Source of the DNA: Actinomycetes bacterium
Lineage (GTDB): Bacteria > Actinomycetota > Acidimicrobiia > Acidimicrobiales > Ilumatobacteraceae
Assembly (NCBI GenBank): GCA_025360105.1
Contig: JANYCT010000088.1
Span: forward strand, 1 to 42,822
Direction: 5' to 3'
Length of the DNA stretch: 42,822 nt
Positions 15,559 through 23,360 of this stretch are shown in pieces. A model generated the notes under the pieces. The model worked only from the letters and a program-made list of their open reading frames with translations. It was not told the DNA's origin and made no database searches. The stretch's first letter is position 1. The number at the start of each line of letters is the position of its first letter. The position numbers and the translations under genes are program-made.

Positions 15559-16569
15559 TCAGCCACCCCCCAGTGCGTCGAGCAGACGATTCGGCCACAG
15601 TCGGTCTGCCAATGAGTGACACTCGAGCGCTGGGTCACCCTGCACCAAGGCCCACCCGCGGGCGCGCCGATAGTAGAGCTGGATGTCGTACTCCTCGGCG
15701 AAGCCGTAGCCGCCATGGAAGTGCAGGCTGCGGGCGGTTGCTTCGGTCGCTGTCTCGCCGCAGAACAGCAACGCCATGGATGCCAACGCGTGCGGGTCGG
15801 TGATGTCGTTGTTGGCGATGTCGCACAATCCCGGCGCGCCTTCGTCGAGAGCCGACGCGGCGTGATGGGTGAGCAGACGCGCCCCATCGATACGACCCGG
15901 GAGATCGGCGAGACCATGCTGCACCGCTTGGAACGAACCGATCGGGACGCCGAACTGCTGGCGCTGCTGCACGTACTCCACAGCCATCTCGAGCGCCGCG
16001 ACGGAAATACCCACGAGCATCGCTGCCGTCAGAACCTTCCATTCGGCGCTGGCCCGTTCGAACGATGCAAGATCGCCGAGCACGGTGAGTTCGCCGATGC
16101 GTGCGCTGCGATCTGCCAAGGGAGCGCACGCATGGTTGTGCGGACCGGTCATCGGCGGCGGTGAGCTGATCCCTACGAACTCCGTGCGATCGAAGCCGAG
16201 CACGACATCGGCGATCGCCCCGGCGGGCACCACGCTCCACATACCACGATCGTCACTGATCCGCGGAGCGAACGCACCGATGACCTCGCCAGTGACAAGC
16301 AACGGCCAGCCGAGCATGCGTGATGCCACTGCGTGTTCGGCAAACGGAACGGGAGCCGCCCAACGCCCGGCGGCCTCGGCGATCACGCAGAGGTCGGACA
16401 GCGTTGCATCACTGCCCCATACCTCCATCGCACTCAGCGCGGCCCAGAGTGTTGGATCGAAACCGAGGGGCTCGGCGCGGCGCACGACAGCGCTGGTGGA
16501 CTCGCGTCGAAAGAATTGTCCGAATGCCTCGGCCAGCACGGTTTGATCGGGTGAGAGCGCAAGTTCCAC
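15559..16569 (-). CDS. Acyl-CoA dehydrogenase, non-catalytic-type (beta) subunit
   Basis: This 336-residue, short ACAD begins MELALSPDQTVLAEAFGQFF and has the characteristic YVQQRQQFGVPIGSFQAVQH segment of partner subunits. The usual catalytic-base position reads AEWKVLTAAM, with no Glu-Arg pair. The middle beta domain is poorly conserved. The C-terminus has LHFHGGYGFAEEYDIQLYYR. Such subunits supply part of the FAD site to a catalytic partner, here probably the 14412-15557 protein, whose start lies right at this gene's stop. It follows the quinone oxidoreductase-like gene by 6 bp, so the three genes look cotranscribed. Confidence 0.85.
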   Translation of the reverse strand: MELALSPDQTVLAEAFGQFFRRESTSAVVRRAEPLGFDPTLWAALSAMEVWGSDATLSDLCVIAEAAGRWAAPVPFAEHAVASRMLGWPLLVTGEVIGAFAPRISDDRGMWSVVPAGAIADVVLGFDRTEFVGISSPPPMTGPHNHACAPLADRSARIGELTVLGDLASFERASAEWKVLTAAMLVGISVAALEMAVEYVQQRQQFGVPIGSFQAVQHGLADLPGRIDGARLLTHHAASALDEGAPGLCDIANNDITDPHALASMALLFCGETATEATARSLHFHGGYGFAEEYDIQLYYRRARGWALVQGDPALECHSLADRLWPNRLLDALGGG

Positions 16570-16575
16570 GATGGG

Positions 16576-17547
16576 TTACGGCACCAACACGGCTTTGCCG
16601 ACGACCTTGCGTTGCTGCTGATCGGCAAGCGCCTGCGCTGCCTGATCGAACGGATAGCTCACCGGCTCGACCGGGTGGACTGCGCCGGACTCGATGAGTG
16701 CAATCAACTGCGCCACGAGCTCTTGGTTGGCGGCGGGATTGCGACCCACCCAGGCGCCCCAGTCGACGCCCGTGACGCGTCGGTTCCGCAGGAGCACCTG
16801 ATTGGCCGGCAACTTGGGGATGTCGCCCGACGCAAAGCCGATCACGATGAACTGTCCGTCCTCGCGCAGCGCGCGCAGACACTCTTCGCCGACGCGACCC
16901 CCAATGGGGTCGTAGACCGCGTCGACCCCGTCGCCACTGACCTCCTTGGCGCGGGCCTTCACGTCTTCGTTGGTCGAATCAATGACTGCCACGGCGCCGC
17001 GACTGAGCGCCATCTCGCGCTTGTCGGCCGACGACGCTGCAGCAATCACCTGCAGCCCGAGAGCACGTCCGACATCGACTGCGGCAAGTCCAACTCCGCC
17101 ACCGGCGCCCAACACCAACAGCCACTGGCCAGATTGCATTCGGGCCCGATGAACGAGCGCGAAATACGCGGTCATGTAGCTCTGCATGAAGGTGGCCGCC
17201 TGGCCATCGGTCAGCGACGCGGGTACCACGAGGACCCGATTGGCCGGATACACCATTTCGGTGGCGAACCCCCCAAAACCACTGGTGATGAGCACGCGAT
17301 CGCCGAGCGCCGGGCTCGTGACGCCATCACCGAGTTCGGTGACGATGCCCACCGTCTCGCCGCCAGCCACGAACGGCAACGGTGGCTTGATCTGATACAG
17401 ACCTTGCACGATGAGTGCGTCGACGAAGTTCACGCCCGCGGCAGTGACGCGGACACGTACCTGGCCGGCGGCGAGCTCGGGCGACGGACGATCCTCGATA
17501 GCGAGTTGATCGAGCGGGGCAAATGAGTTGCAGACGATCGCGCGCAT
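16576..17547 (-). CDS. Quinone oxidoreductase-like MDR-family dehydrogenase (NADPH-dependent)
   Basis: This 323-residue medium-chain dehydrogenase/reductase has a GroES-like N-terminal domain (AGVNFVDALIVQGLYQ) and the Rossmann motif LGAGGGVGLAAVDVGRALG. It lacks the structural-zinc cysteine cluster of alcohol dehydrogenases, so it belongs with zinc-free quinone oxidoreductase or enoyl reductase relatives. The frame runs open to 17841 over the upstream gene, but ATG 17547 (MRAIVCNSF) is the normal family start. It sits in the minus-strand run between a hypothetical gene (38-bp gap) and an ACAD pair (6-bp gap). Reduction of an enoyl or quinone intermediate is plausible but not specific. Confidence 0.88.
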   Translation of the reverse strand: MRAIVCNSFAPLDQLAIEDRPSPELAAGQVRVRVTAAGVNFVDALIVQGLYQIKPPLPFVAGGETVGIVTELGDGVTSPALGDRVLITSGFGGFATEMVYPANRVLVVPASLTDGQAATFMQSYMTAYFALVHRARMQSGQWLLVLGAGGGVGLAAVDVGRALGLQVIAAASSADKREMALSRGAVAVIDSTNEDVKARAKEVSGDGVDAVYDPIGGRVGEECLRALREDGQFIVIGFASGDIPKLPANQVLLRNRRVTGVDWGAWVGRNPAANQELVAQLIALIESGAVHPVEPVSYPFDQAAQALADQQQRKVVGKAVLVP

Positions 17548-17585
17548 GGGTTCGACCGTAGTCGCGGCCGACGGTTGGCACCGTC

Positions 17586-18272
17586 TCAGTCGCCCCGACA
17601 ATCGGGACACAGGCCGTCGACAAGAATCGCGGGCGCCCACTGCAGTCCGCACTGCCCGGCGCACAGACGCATCGGTGCTGGCTTCGGTTTCGGCGGAACC
17701 ACGACCTTGGGCGCTCGCGTCGAGGCCCGCGGTTGGCTGGCCCGGGGCTCGCCGGCGCGCGCTCTGCTGGCTCGTGGTTGGGGCCACGTGGTCCGCGCCA
17801 CGGTGGTGAGTTCGGTCGAGTCGAGTTGCTTCCACCACCATTCACGGTTGTACAGCTCGATGAGCGCTACCGGCTGATCGAGCGCCTTCAGTTGATCGAC
17901 CATCCAGCGTGCGTCGCGATCGAGCCAACCCAACCACGACACCGGACGAGTGTGGCGATAGCCATCGACTACCGGATCCGCATCGAACTGATAGTCGCCG
18001 GCCACCAGCGAGAGCCACACTTCATGTCGCTTCACATTGGGGGTTACGACAATGTCGCCCTGCTTCACCTGATTCACGAACGAGCGAATCTCGGCGCGAA
18101 CCGGATTCGGTGCCGCCGCACCGGCATCAGTCGACGGTGGTTCCGGTGGCGCCGACAGCGCAACGACGGCATCGCCGATGTCGTCATCCCGCAACGCGAT
18201 CACGCCTGCCCGCCGCATCGGATCGATGAACTCGGCATCATCGCCTGCACGGATCAACCACACATGTTGCAT
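17586..18272 (-). CDS. Uncharacterised protein with Mrr-N/EVE-like start and C-terminal zinc-ribbon-like end
   Basis: This 228-residue protein begins MQHVWLIRAGDDAEFIDPM and contains FVNQVKQGDIVVTPNVKRHE and VAGDYQFDADPVVDGYRHTR. The pattern of an N-terminal WLIRAG, a central GDIVVTP and a Gly-Asp-Tyr strand resembles the small PUA/EVE-like domain found in front of Mrr-type restriction endonucleases. No Mrr nuclease motif follows. Instead there is a basic, proline-rich linker (about 165-200) and an LCAGQCGLQW...LCPDCRGD end whose four cysteines could bind zinc. The frame is open to 18482 through the palindromic repeat. ATG 18272 is chosen because similarity begins there. A nucleic-acid-sensing role is a guess, and its place in a lipid operon is unexplained. 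Confidence 0.7.
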   Translation of the reverse strand: MQHVWLIRAGDDAEFIDPMRRAGVIALRDDDIGDAVVALSAPPEPPSTDAGAAAPNPVRAEIRSFVNQVKQGDIVVTPNVKRHEVWLSLVAGDYQFDADPVVDGYRHTRPVSWLGWLDRDARWMVDQLKALDQPVALIELYNREWWWKQLDSTELTTVARTTWPQPRASRARAGEPRASQPRASTRAPKVVVPPKPKPAPMRLCAGQCGLQWAPAILVDGLCPDCRGD

Positions 18273-18301
18273 ACGTTCACCGTATCGGCGAACGTCACGT
18301 C

Positions 18302-18340
18302 GGGCGCGTTGCGCGCCAACTGTTGGCGCGCAACGCGCCC
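18302..18340. repeat. Nested palindromic repeat, unit 1 (19-bp arms, 1-bp spacer)
   Basis: Bases 18302-18320 and 18322-18340 are exact reverse complements around a single T. Each 19-base arm is also a hairpin of its own, GGCGCG-TTG-CGCGCC (or GGCGCG-CAA-CGCGCC), followed by AAC. The unit could form one long stem or a cruciform of two small hairpins. It lies in the 170-bp gap between the crotonase stop and the start of the Mrr-N-like gene. There is no T-run, so an intrinsic terminator of classic form is not supported. A REP/BIME-like intergenic element is the best description. Confidence 0.85.
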
Positions 18341-18363
18341 AAGCGACCGAGAACCACATTCTC

Positions 18364-18402
18364 GGGCGCGCAACGCGCCACCCGTTGGCGCGAATCGCGC
18401 CC
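18364..18402. repeat. Nested palindromic repeat, unit 2 (diverged copy)
   Basis: This copy has the same 19-1-19 layout as unit 1. Its arms at 18364-18382 and 18384-18402 pair at 15 of 19 positions. The mismatches fall almost wholly in the three-base inner loop (CAA against ATT in register), while the GGCGCG and CGCGCC stems are kept. The consensus half-unit is GGGCGCG-N3-CGCGCCAAC. Conservation of the stems with variation in the loop, and a 23-bp spacing from unit 1, suggest a folded structure that has been copied and maintained. Confidence 0.8.
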
Positions 18403-18442
18403 AAGCGGACGGTGGCAGGCGCGGGCGCTGCCGGCGGAAGGG

Positions 18443-19249
18443 TTAGACGTAGGGCCAGTCGGTTGGCACCCGTGAGGTCCACACAGGTGCGCGGCGTTTG
18501 CTGAATGCTCGGCCGCCTTCGATGGCGTCGGGGCGACCCATCAGCGTGATGTGCGCGTCGCGCTCCATCGTGTCGACGCCGTCAGGGCCCTCGGCGAGGC
18601 CGCGCCACATGATGCGCTTGCTCATCGCTGCGGACAACGGCGAGACGTTGGTTGCAATATCGCGTGCCCATTCGAGCGCGACGCTCAGCACCGCATCGGC
18701 GGCGACACACTCGTTGGCGAGGCCCCACTGCTCGGCCTGCACGCCGGTGATGGTGCGGCCGGCGATCAACATCGATGCGGCGCGCGCCGTACCCACCAAG
18801 CGGGGCAGCACCCAGTGCGACTGCGCGTCGGGCACGACTCCCCTGCGCGTCTGCAGCACCGCAAGCGGCGCCTCGGCGGCCACGATTCGAATGTCGGTCT
18901 GCAGCGCGATCGAAAGCCCAATTCCGATCGCAGCTCCATTGAGAGCGGCGATCACGGGCTTGCATACTTCCCATGCGCGCGGGCGCACTGGCGATGACTG
19001 GAAACCGTCGTCATCCGCCACCGCCCCAAAGGGCGACTTGCCGGGCGACAGGTCAGCGCCCGCGCAGAACGCCGTGCCGGCACCCGTGAGCACGATGACA
19101 CGAATCGCGTCATCGCGATCGCATTGCATGTAGGCCGCTCCGAGCGCGGTGATCATCTCGGCGTTGAGGGCATTGCGTTTCTCGGGCCGGTTCAACGTGA
19201 TCACGGCAACACCTTCAGCGATATCGCAACGGACCAAGTCGCTCGTCAT
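18443..19249 (-). CDS. Enoyl-CoA hydratase/isomerase (crotonase) family protein lacking both catalytic glutamates
   Basis: This 268-residue crotonase-fold protein has VITLNRPEKRNALNAEM, the oxyanion-hole segment FCAGADLS and NGAAIGIGLSIALQTDIRI. Aligned by eye with rat mitochondrial enoyl-CoA hydratase, Glu144 falls on Gln (VLQTRRGVVPD) and Glu164 on Ser (RAASMLIAG). It is therefore unlikely to be an ordinary hydratase. Crotonase relatives with altered residues act as isomerases, hydrolases, C-C lyases or non-enzymatic partners. The ATG lies 9 bp after the DUF2889 gene stop, in the ChsE4-ChsE5 run, so a steroid CoA-ester substrate is likely. The palindromic repeats follow its stop. Confidence 0.87.
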   Translation of the reverse strand: MTSDLVRCDIAEGVAVITLNRPEKRNALNAEMITALGAAYMQCDRDDAIRVIVLTGAGTAFCAGADLSPGKSPFGAVADDDGFQSSPVRPRAWEVCKPVIAALNGAAIGIGLSIALQTDIRIVAAEAPLAVLQTRRGVVPDAQSHWVLPRLVGTARAASMLIAGRTITGVQAEQWGLANECVAADAVLSVALEWARDIATNVSPLSAAMSKRIMWRGLAEGPDGVDTMERDAHITLMGRPDAIEGGRAFSKRRAPVWTSRVPTDWPYV

Positions 19250-19258
19250 GGTGGTGCG

Positions 19259-19933
19259 CTACCCGCGCATCCGACTGCGCCACTCGTCAGGGTCGATGCC
19301 CAGATCGATCATCCGCTGGCGAGCGAACAACGGCGGCTGCAGCGACGCGCCCTGCCGGATCTGCTCGACGAACTCTCCGTCTTCTGCCCACACGTGGCAG
19401 GTGTTGAGGTTCATCGCCCACTGCGCTTCTTTCTCGGCACCGCTGAGTTCGCGAGGCAGGAATGACACGTTTCCGGTCTGCTTTGACTGGCTTGCGCGCA
19501 TGCTCCAGATGCACTGCACCGCGACGGGCGCCATCGCCTGCAGCAACGCTGTGGTGTGCGTGCAGCCGCGAGGGCCCCCGAACAGCTCGCGCACGCGATG
19601 TGTGAAGCCACGCGCGATCGACAGGCCGACAAGCTTGTCGTAGTGATCGGTGATCAGCGGACACGTATCGTTCGGGTGCGTCTCGAAGTGCACGGTGACG
19701 CCGGCGATCTCGAGCGTGGGAAATGCCACCTCGAGATCGACCTGCATGTGATGAATGGTGAGCGGTTCGTCGTCTTCGTCGATGTAGAGCCGCGGCGGCT
19801 TCTGGTCGCGGACCGCGCCGCGGATGAGCAGGTTGGGGTCCTTGCGAAAGGCGCGAACCCGGTACTCGCGATCGTGGAGGACCTCGAGATCGGGGTCAGG
19901 GGGCAGGATGTCGTCGCGGTTGAACGTGCTCAC
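19259..19933 (-). CDS. DUF2889-family protein
   Basis: This 224-residue protein has GLSIARGFTHRVRELFGG followed by PRGCTHTTALLQAMAPVAVQ, the core by which I recognise the DUF2889 family. No catalytic role is known to me for the family. Conserved polar residues (His, Arg, Cys, Thr) in that core could bind an anionic or acyl ligand, but this is inference. The start is GTG 19933, overlapping the chsE5 stop by 4 bp (GTGA), and the crotonase begins 9 bp after its stop. It is thus translationally coupled to a steroid ACAD, which argues for a role in the same pathway or in the complex. Confidence 0.85.
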   Translation of the reverse strand: MSTFNRDDILPPDPDLEVLHDREYRVRAFRKDPNLLIRGAVRDQKPPRLYIDEDDEPLTIHHMQVDLEVAFPTLEIAGVTVHFETHPNDTCPLITDHYDKLVGLSIARGFTHRVRELFGGPRGCTHTTALLQAMAPVAVQCIWSMRASQSKQTGNVSFLPRELSGAEKEAQWAMNLNTCHVWAEDGEFVEQIRQGASLQPPLFARQRMIDLGIDPDEWRSRMRG

Positions 19934-20991
19934 GAAACCGGTGTATCAGCGATGATCCGCCCGAGACGAACCAAGGACGGCATCGTGCTGCCCATCGTCA
20001 GTTCGATCTGCTTGCCCCACAGGAAGCACCTGTGCAGTGGGTAGTCGCGGTCCACGCCGACGCCGCCATGCAGATGCTGCGCGGCGTGCAACACTTGCAG
20101 ACCGCCATCGCTGGCCCAGAACTTGGCACTGGCCACTTGCGCAGTTGCGGGCAGACCCTCGCCGAGACGCCACACGGCCTGCCACGCGGTGAGCTTGACG
20201 GCCTCGGTGTTGATGTAGCTGTCGCCGGCCCGTTGGCTGACGGCCTGGAACGTGGCGATGGCGCGTTCGAACTGCACGCGCTCCTTGGCGTATGCGGCTG
20301 TGAGAGCCAGCGCCCGCTGGCAGACACCAGACATGATCAGGCACTGCGCGGTGGTGGCGACATCGAGCAACCACGCCAAGCCATCGGCGTCGGCAAGTTT
20401 CGTTGCCGGGCTGTTGGTGAACGTGACCCGCGCGTCGGGGATACCTGAAGTGGTGTTCTGACGCTCGACCAGCACACCTGCAGCATCAGCGGCGACGACA
20501 TAGAGGCCATCGGTGGCGGACACCACGAACGCAGCCGCAGCGGTACCGGCGGGGACACAGATCTTCTCACCAGTGAGCCGTTCACCGGTGACGGTGGACG
20601 ACGGCTCATACGGCGAGCCCACTGCCTCTTGCAACGCGATGGTGACGATGCGCTCGCCAGCGGCGACGCCTTCGAGTTGATCGAGTGCTTCGAAGTGGCC
20701 GAGCGCAACAGCCGCGATCATCACCGCGTACGCGGGCACGGGCGCCGTGGCCCGGCCGACTTCTTCGAGCACAACCGCGATCTCGAGCGCCCCCAAACCG
20801 CCACCACCCACGGACTCGGGCATGCCGATGCCGACGATTCCGGCGTCGGCGAGTGTGCGCCAGAGCCCCATGTCGAGACCGTGCTCGCTGGCAGCGGCGG
20901 CCTTCTGCGACTCGTTCGTGACCTGATCGGTGAGAATGCGATTGGTGAGCTCGCGTAGCTCGTCTTGTTCTGTGGAAAGCCTGAAGTCCAT
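19930..20991 (-). CDS. chsE5: ChsE5/FadE27-like acyl-CoA dehydrogenase subunit
   Basis: This 353-residue ACAD starts MDFRLSTEQDEL and has YAKERVQFERAIATFQAVSQ and the C-terminal HLHGGVGVDRDYPLHRCF, close to M. tuberculosis FadE27 (ChsE5). The catalytic-base position is without Glu (TTAQCLIMSGV), as expected for the partner subunit of a ChsE4-ChsE5 alpha2beta2 heterotetramer. That complex dehydrogenates steroid CoA esters with a long (C27) or five-carbon side chain. ATG 20991 shares its first base with the preceding chsE4 stop (TGATG). A GTG one codon earlier is the alternative start. It overlaps the DUF2889 gene by 3-4 bp. Confidence 0.9.
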   Translation of the reverse strand: MDFRLSTEQDELRELTNRILTDQVTNESQKAAAASEHGLDMGLWRTLADAGIVGIGMPESVGGGGLGALEIAVVLEEVGRATAPVPAYAVMIAAVALGHFEALDQLEGVAAGERIVTIALQEAVGSPYEPSSTVTGERLTGEKICVPAGTAAAAFVVSATDGLYVVAADAAGVLVERQNTTSGIPDARVTFTNSPATKLADADGLAWLLDVATTAQCLIMSGVCQRALALTAAYAKERVQFERAIATFQAVSQRAGDSYINTEAVKLTAWQAVWRLGEGLPATAQVASAKFWASDGGLQVLHAAQHLHGGVGVDRDYPLHRCFLWGKQIELTMGSTMPSLVRLGRIIADTPVS

Positions 20992-22166
20992 CACTTACCT
21001 GCCCTGGGGAAACCGAGTCCGAACATCGAGATGAGATCGCGTTGCGTCTCGTTGGTGCCACCACCGAAGGTGAGAATGAGCATGCCGCGATACGAGCCTT
21101 CGAGTCGCGACCGCAGGATGGCTCCGGGTGCGTCGGCCTTGAGATACCCCACCGGGCCCATGACCTCGAACAACAGACGGAATGCCTCTTGGTAGAACTC
21201 GGTGCCGAACACCTTCACCGATGACGCATCGGCTACCTCGAGGCTGCCCTGCGTGGCCGTCCATGCGACCTTCCAGTTGATGAGACGCAGGTATTCGAGT
21301 TTGGCGTGCACCTTGGCGAGGTTGATCTGCACCCACTCCTGATCGATGATGCGGCGACCATCGGGCAGCTTGGTTTGCTGGGCCCATTCGCGGACCTCGG
21401 TGTACGCCCGATCGCACACTCCGGTGGAGCACAACGTGACGCGCTCGTGGTTGAGCTGATTGGTGATCAACCGCCAACCACCGTTCTCTTCACCCACCAG
21501 ATTCTTGGCCGAGACACGAACGTTGTCGAAGAAGACCGCGTTGATGTCGTGTTCGCCGATGAGGCTGAGCGGCTGGATGGTGATGCCGGGCGTATCGAGC
21601 GGGAGGATGAGGATGCTGATGCCCTTGTGCTTGGCAACCTCGGGGTTGGTGCGCACGGCGAGCCAGCAGTAGTCGGCACCATTGGCCAGGCTCGTCCACA
21701 TCTTCTGACCGTTGATGATGTATTCATCACCGTCGCGCACGGCGCGGGTCTGCAGGCTCGCCAGGTCGGTGCCGGCATTTGGCTCGCTGTAGCCGATGCA
21801 GAAATGCAAATCGCCGGCGAGGATCTTCGGGAGGAAGAAGGCGCGCTGCTCGGCGGTGCCGAACTGCATGATGGTGGGCCCCACGGTGTTGATGCTGAGC
21901 ATCGGCACCGGGGCACCCGAGCGCATGGATTCGTCGAAGAAGATGAACTGTTCGATCGGGCTCTTGCCCTGTCCGCCGTATTCCTTCGGCCAACCGATGC
22001 CCGCCCAACCGTCGGCGCACATCTGCTTCCAGACGCTGCGCGTCTTGGCCGAGATGCCGTGCCCCTGTGACAGTTCAGCCACGGTTTGCGGATCGAGCAA
22101 TGTGTCGTAATAAGCCCGCAGTTCAGCGCGTAGCGCCTCCTGCTCGGGCGTGTACCCCAGTTCCAT
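20991..22166 (-). CDS. chsE4: ChsE4/FadE26-like acyl-CoA dehydrogenase, catalytic subunit
   Basis: This 391-residue ACAD carries GYSEPNAGTDLASLQTRAVR, Glu241 in NQLNHERVTL, and the run INLAKVHAKLEYLRLINWKV. It ends with LTFGGGTNETQRDLISMFGL. Each stretch closely parallels M. tuberculosis FadE26 (ChsE4), whose Glu247 in LNHERV is the catalytic base. With ChsE5 it introduces the first double bond of side-chain beta-oxidation cycles. The frame is open to 22229, but ATG 22166 (MELGYTPEQEAL) begins the family N-terminus and leaves the operator at 22181-22208 just upstream. It heads the minus-strand run and diverges from the racemase gene. Confidence 0.92.
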   Translation of the reverse strand: MELGYTPEQEALRAELRAYYDTLLDPQTVAELSQGHGISAKTRSVWKQMCADGWAGIGWPKEYGGQGKSPIEQFIFFDESMRSGAPVPMLSINTVGPTIMQFGTAEQRAFFLPKILAGDLHFCIGYSEPNAGTDLASLQTRAVRDGDEYIINGQKMWTSLANGADYCWLAVRTNPEVAKHKGISILILPLDTPGITIQPLSLIGEHDINAVFFDNVRVSAKNLVGEENGGWRLITNQLNHERVTLCSTGVCDRAYTEVREWAQQTKLPDGRRIIDQEWVQINLAKVHAKLEYLRLINWKVAWTATQGSLEVADASSVKVFGTEFYQEAFRLLFEVMGPVGYLKADAPGAILRSRLEGSYRGMLILTFGGGTNETQRDLISMFGLGFPRAGK

Positions 22167-22180
22167 TCCGGCGAACCTAG

Positions 22181-22208
22181 CCGGTTTCTGACGGAGTGTC
22201 AGATACGG
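22181..22208. promoter_or_regulatory. Operator-like palindrome, copy 1 (TCTGAC-N5-GTCAGA)
   Basis: The core TCTGAC-GGAGT-GTCAGA (22187-22203) is an inverted repeat with perfect 6-bp arms in the 79-bp gap between the divergent chsE4 and racemase genes. The 28-base block 22181-22208 matches the reverse complement of 42727-42754 at 26 positions, all but two bases of the central spacer. A third core is at 27924-27940. This is the form and size of a TetR-family operator. The site could control both divergent genes. Confidence 0.8.
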
Positions 22209-22245
22209 AGCCGACCACGCATGCGGCACATGTCAGTATTGGCCC

Positions 22246-23337
22246 ATGGGTCCATTGAGCGGTTTACGAGTGATCGAGTTGGCGGGACAGGGTCCCGGTC
22301 CCTACTGCGGGATGCTGCTGGCCGACCTCGGTTGCGATGTCGTCGTGATCGACCGTCCGGCCGAGGCTGCCAAGGCGGACACGTCGAAGCCGGCAACGAA
22401 CCTGTTCATGCGCGGCAAGCGGTCCGTCGCGCTTGACCTGAAGCAAGCCGACGATGTCGCGCTCCTGCTGTCGTTGCTGGACGAAACCGACGTGTTCATC
22501 GACCCGTTCCGACCGGGTGTGTGTGAACGTCTCGGCATCGGACCCGATGTGGTCTGCGAGCGCAACCCGCGCATGATCTACGGGCGCATGACCGGATTCG
22601 GACAGGAGGGTCCGCTCGCACAGGCGGCGGGTCACGACATCGACTACATCGCGCTGTCGGGCGCGCTGTGGCTACTCGGCAGAGAGGGCGAGAAGCCAAC
22701 GCCACCGATCAACCTCCTCGGCGACTTCGCCGGGGGTGGCGTGATGCTGGCGATGGGTATTGCCGCAGCCGCGTACGAACGCTCGGTCTCCGGGCGCGGC
22801 CAGATCATCGATGCCGCCATGGTGGATGGCGCGGCACTCGTCGCCGCGCCGTTCTTCTCGGCGACGTCATCGGGGTTCTGGGGGCCACGCGGCACGAATC
22901 ACATCGATACCGGAGCCCACTTCTACGAGGTGTACGAGTGCGCCGATGGTGGGTTCGTGGCGCTCGGCGCCATCGAGCCGCAGTTCTACGCCGAGTTGCT
23001 GTCGAAGCTGCAACTGTCAGCTGCTGAGTTCCCGCAGTGGGATCGAGCGCAGTGGCCGGCCTTGAAGCAACGTCTCACCGACCTGTTCCTGACCCGCACC
23101 CGCGCCGAGTGGTGCGAGCTGCTCGAGGGCACCGAGTCATGCTTCGCGCCGGTGCTGTCTCCCATGGAGGCGACACAGCACCCGCACAACGTGGCCCGTG
23201 GCACCTTCGTCGAACTCAACGGTGTCACCCTGCCGGGGCCAGCACCACGCTTCAGCCGTACCGAGTCGGTGGCGGGAGTGCAGACCCACGCAGGCGCGTC
23301 GACCGACGAGGCGCGTCGCGGGGAACTCTGGTCGTAA
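22246..23337 (+). CDS. mcr: Alpha-methylacyl-CoA racemase (AMACR/Mcr)
   Basis: This 363-residue class III CoA-transferase fold protein has the racemase signatures. QGPGPYCGMLLADLGCDVVV is at the N-terminus, AAGHDIDYIALSGAL holds His130, LLGDFAGGG holds Asp160 and GAIEPQFY holds Glu244. His126, Asp156 and Glu241 are the catalytic residues of M. tuberculosis Mcr, and the His-Asp spacing of 30 is identical. The enzyme interconverts the 25R and 25S forms of methyl-branched CoA esters, needed because side-chain dehydrogenases use one isomer. It diverges from chsE4 across an operator-like palindrome, which makes co-regulation with ChsE4-ChsE5 likely. Confidence 0.93.
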   Translation: MGPLSGLRVIELAGQGPGPYCGMLLADLGCDVVVIDRPAEAAKADTSKPATNLFMRGKRSVALDLKQADDVALLLSLLDETDVFIDPFRPGVCERLGIGPDVVCERNPRMIYGRMTGFGQEGPLAQAAGHDIDYIALSGALWLLGREGEKPTPPINLLGDFAGGGVMLAMGIAAAAYERSVSGRGQIIDAAMVDGAALVAAPFFSATSSGFWGPRGTNHIDTGAHFYEVYECADGGFVALGAIEPQFYAELLSKLQLSAAEFPQWDRAQWPALKQRLTDLFLTRTRAEWCELLEGTESCFAPVLSPMEATQHPHNVARGTFVELNGVTLPGPAPRFSRTESVAGVQTHAGASTDEARRGELWS

Positions 23338-23360
23338 CAGAACTCAGGATCTCGGCGAAC

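Noticed and set aside
18302-18402. Intrinsic terminator for the crotonase transcript
   Set aside because: Strong stems but no T-run on either side, and two nested units. A REP-like element explains the structure better.
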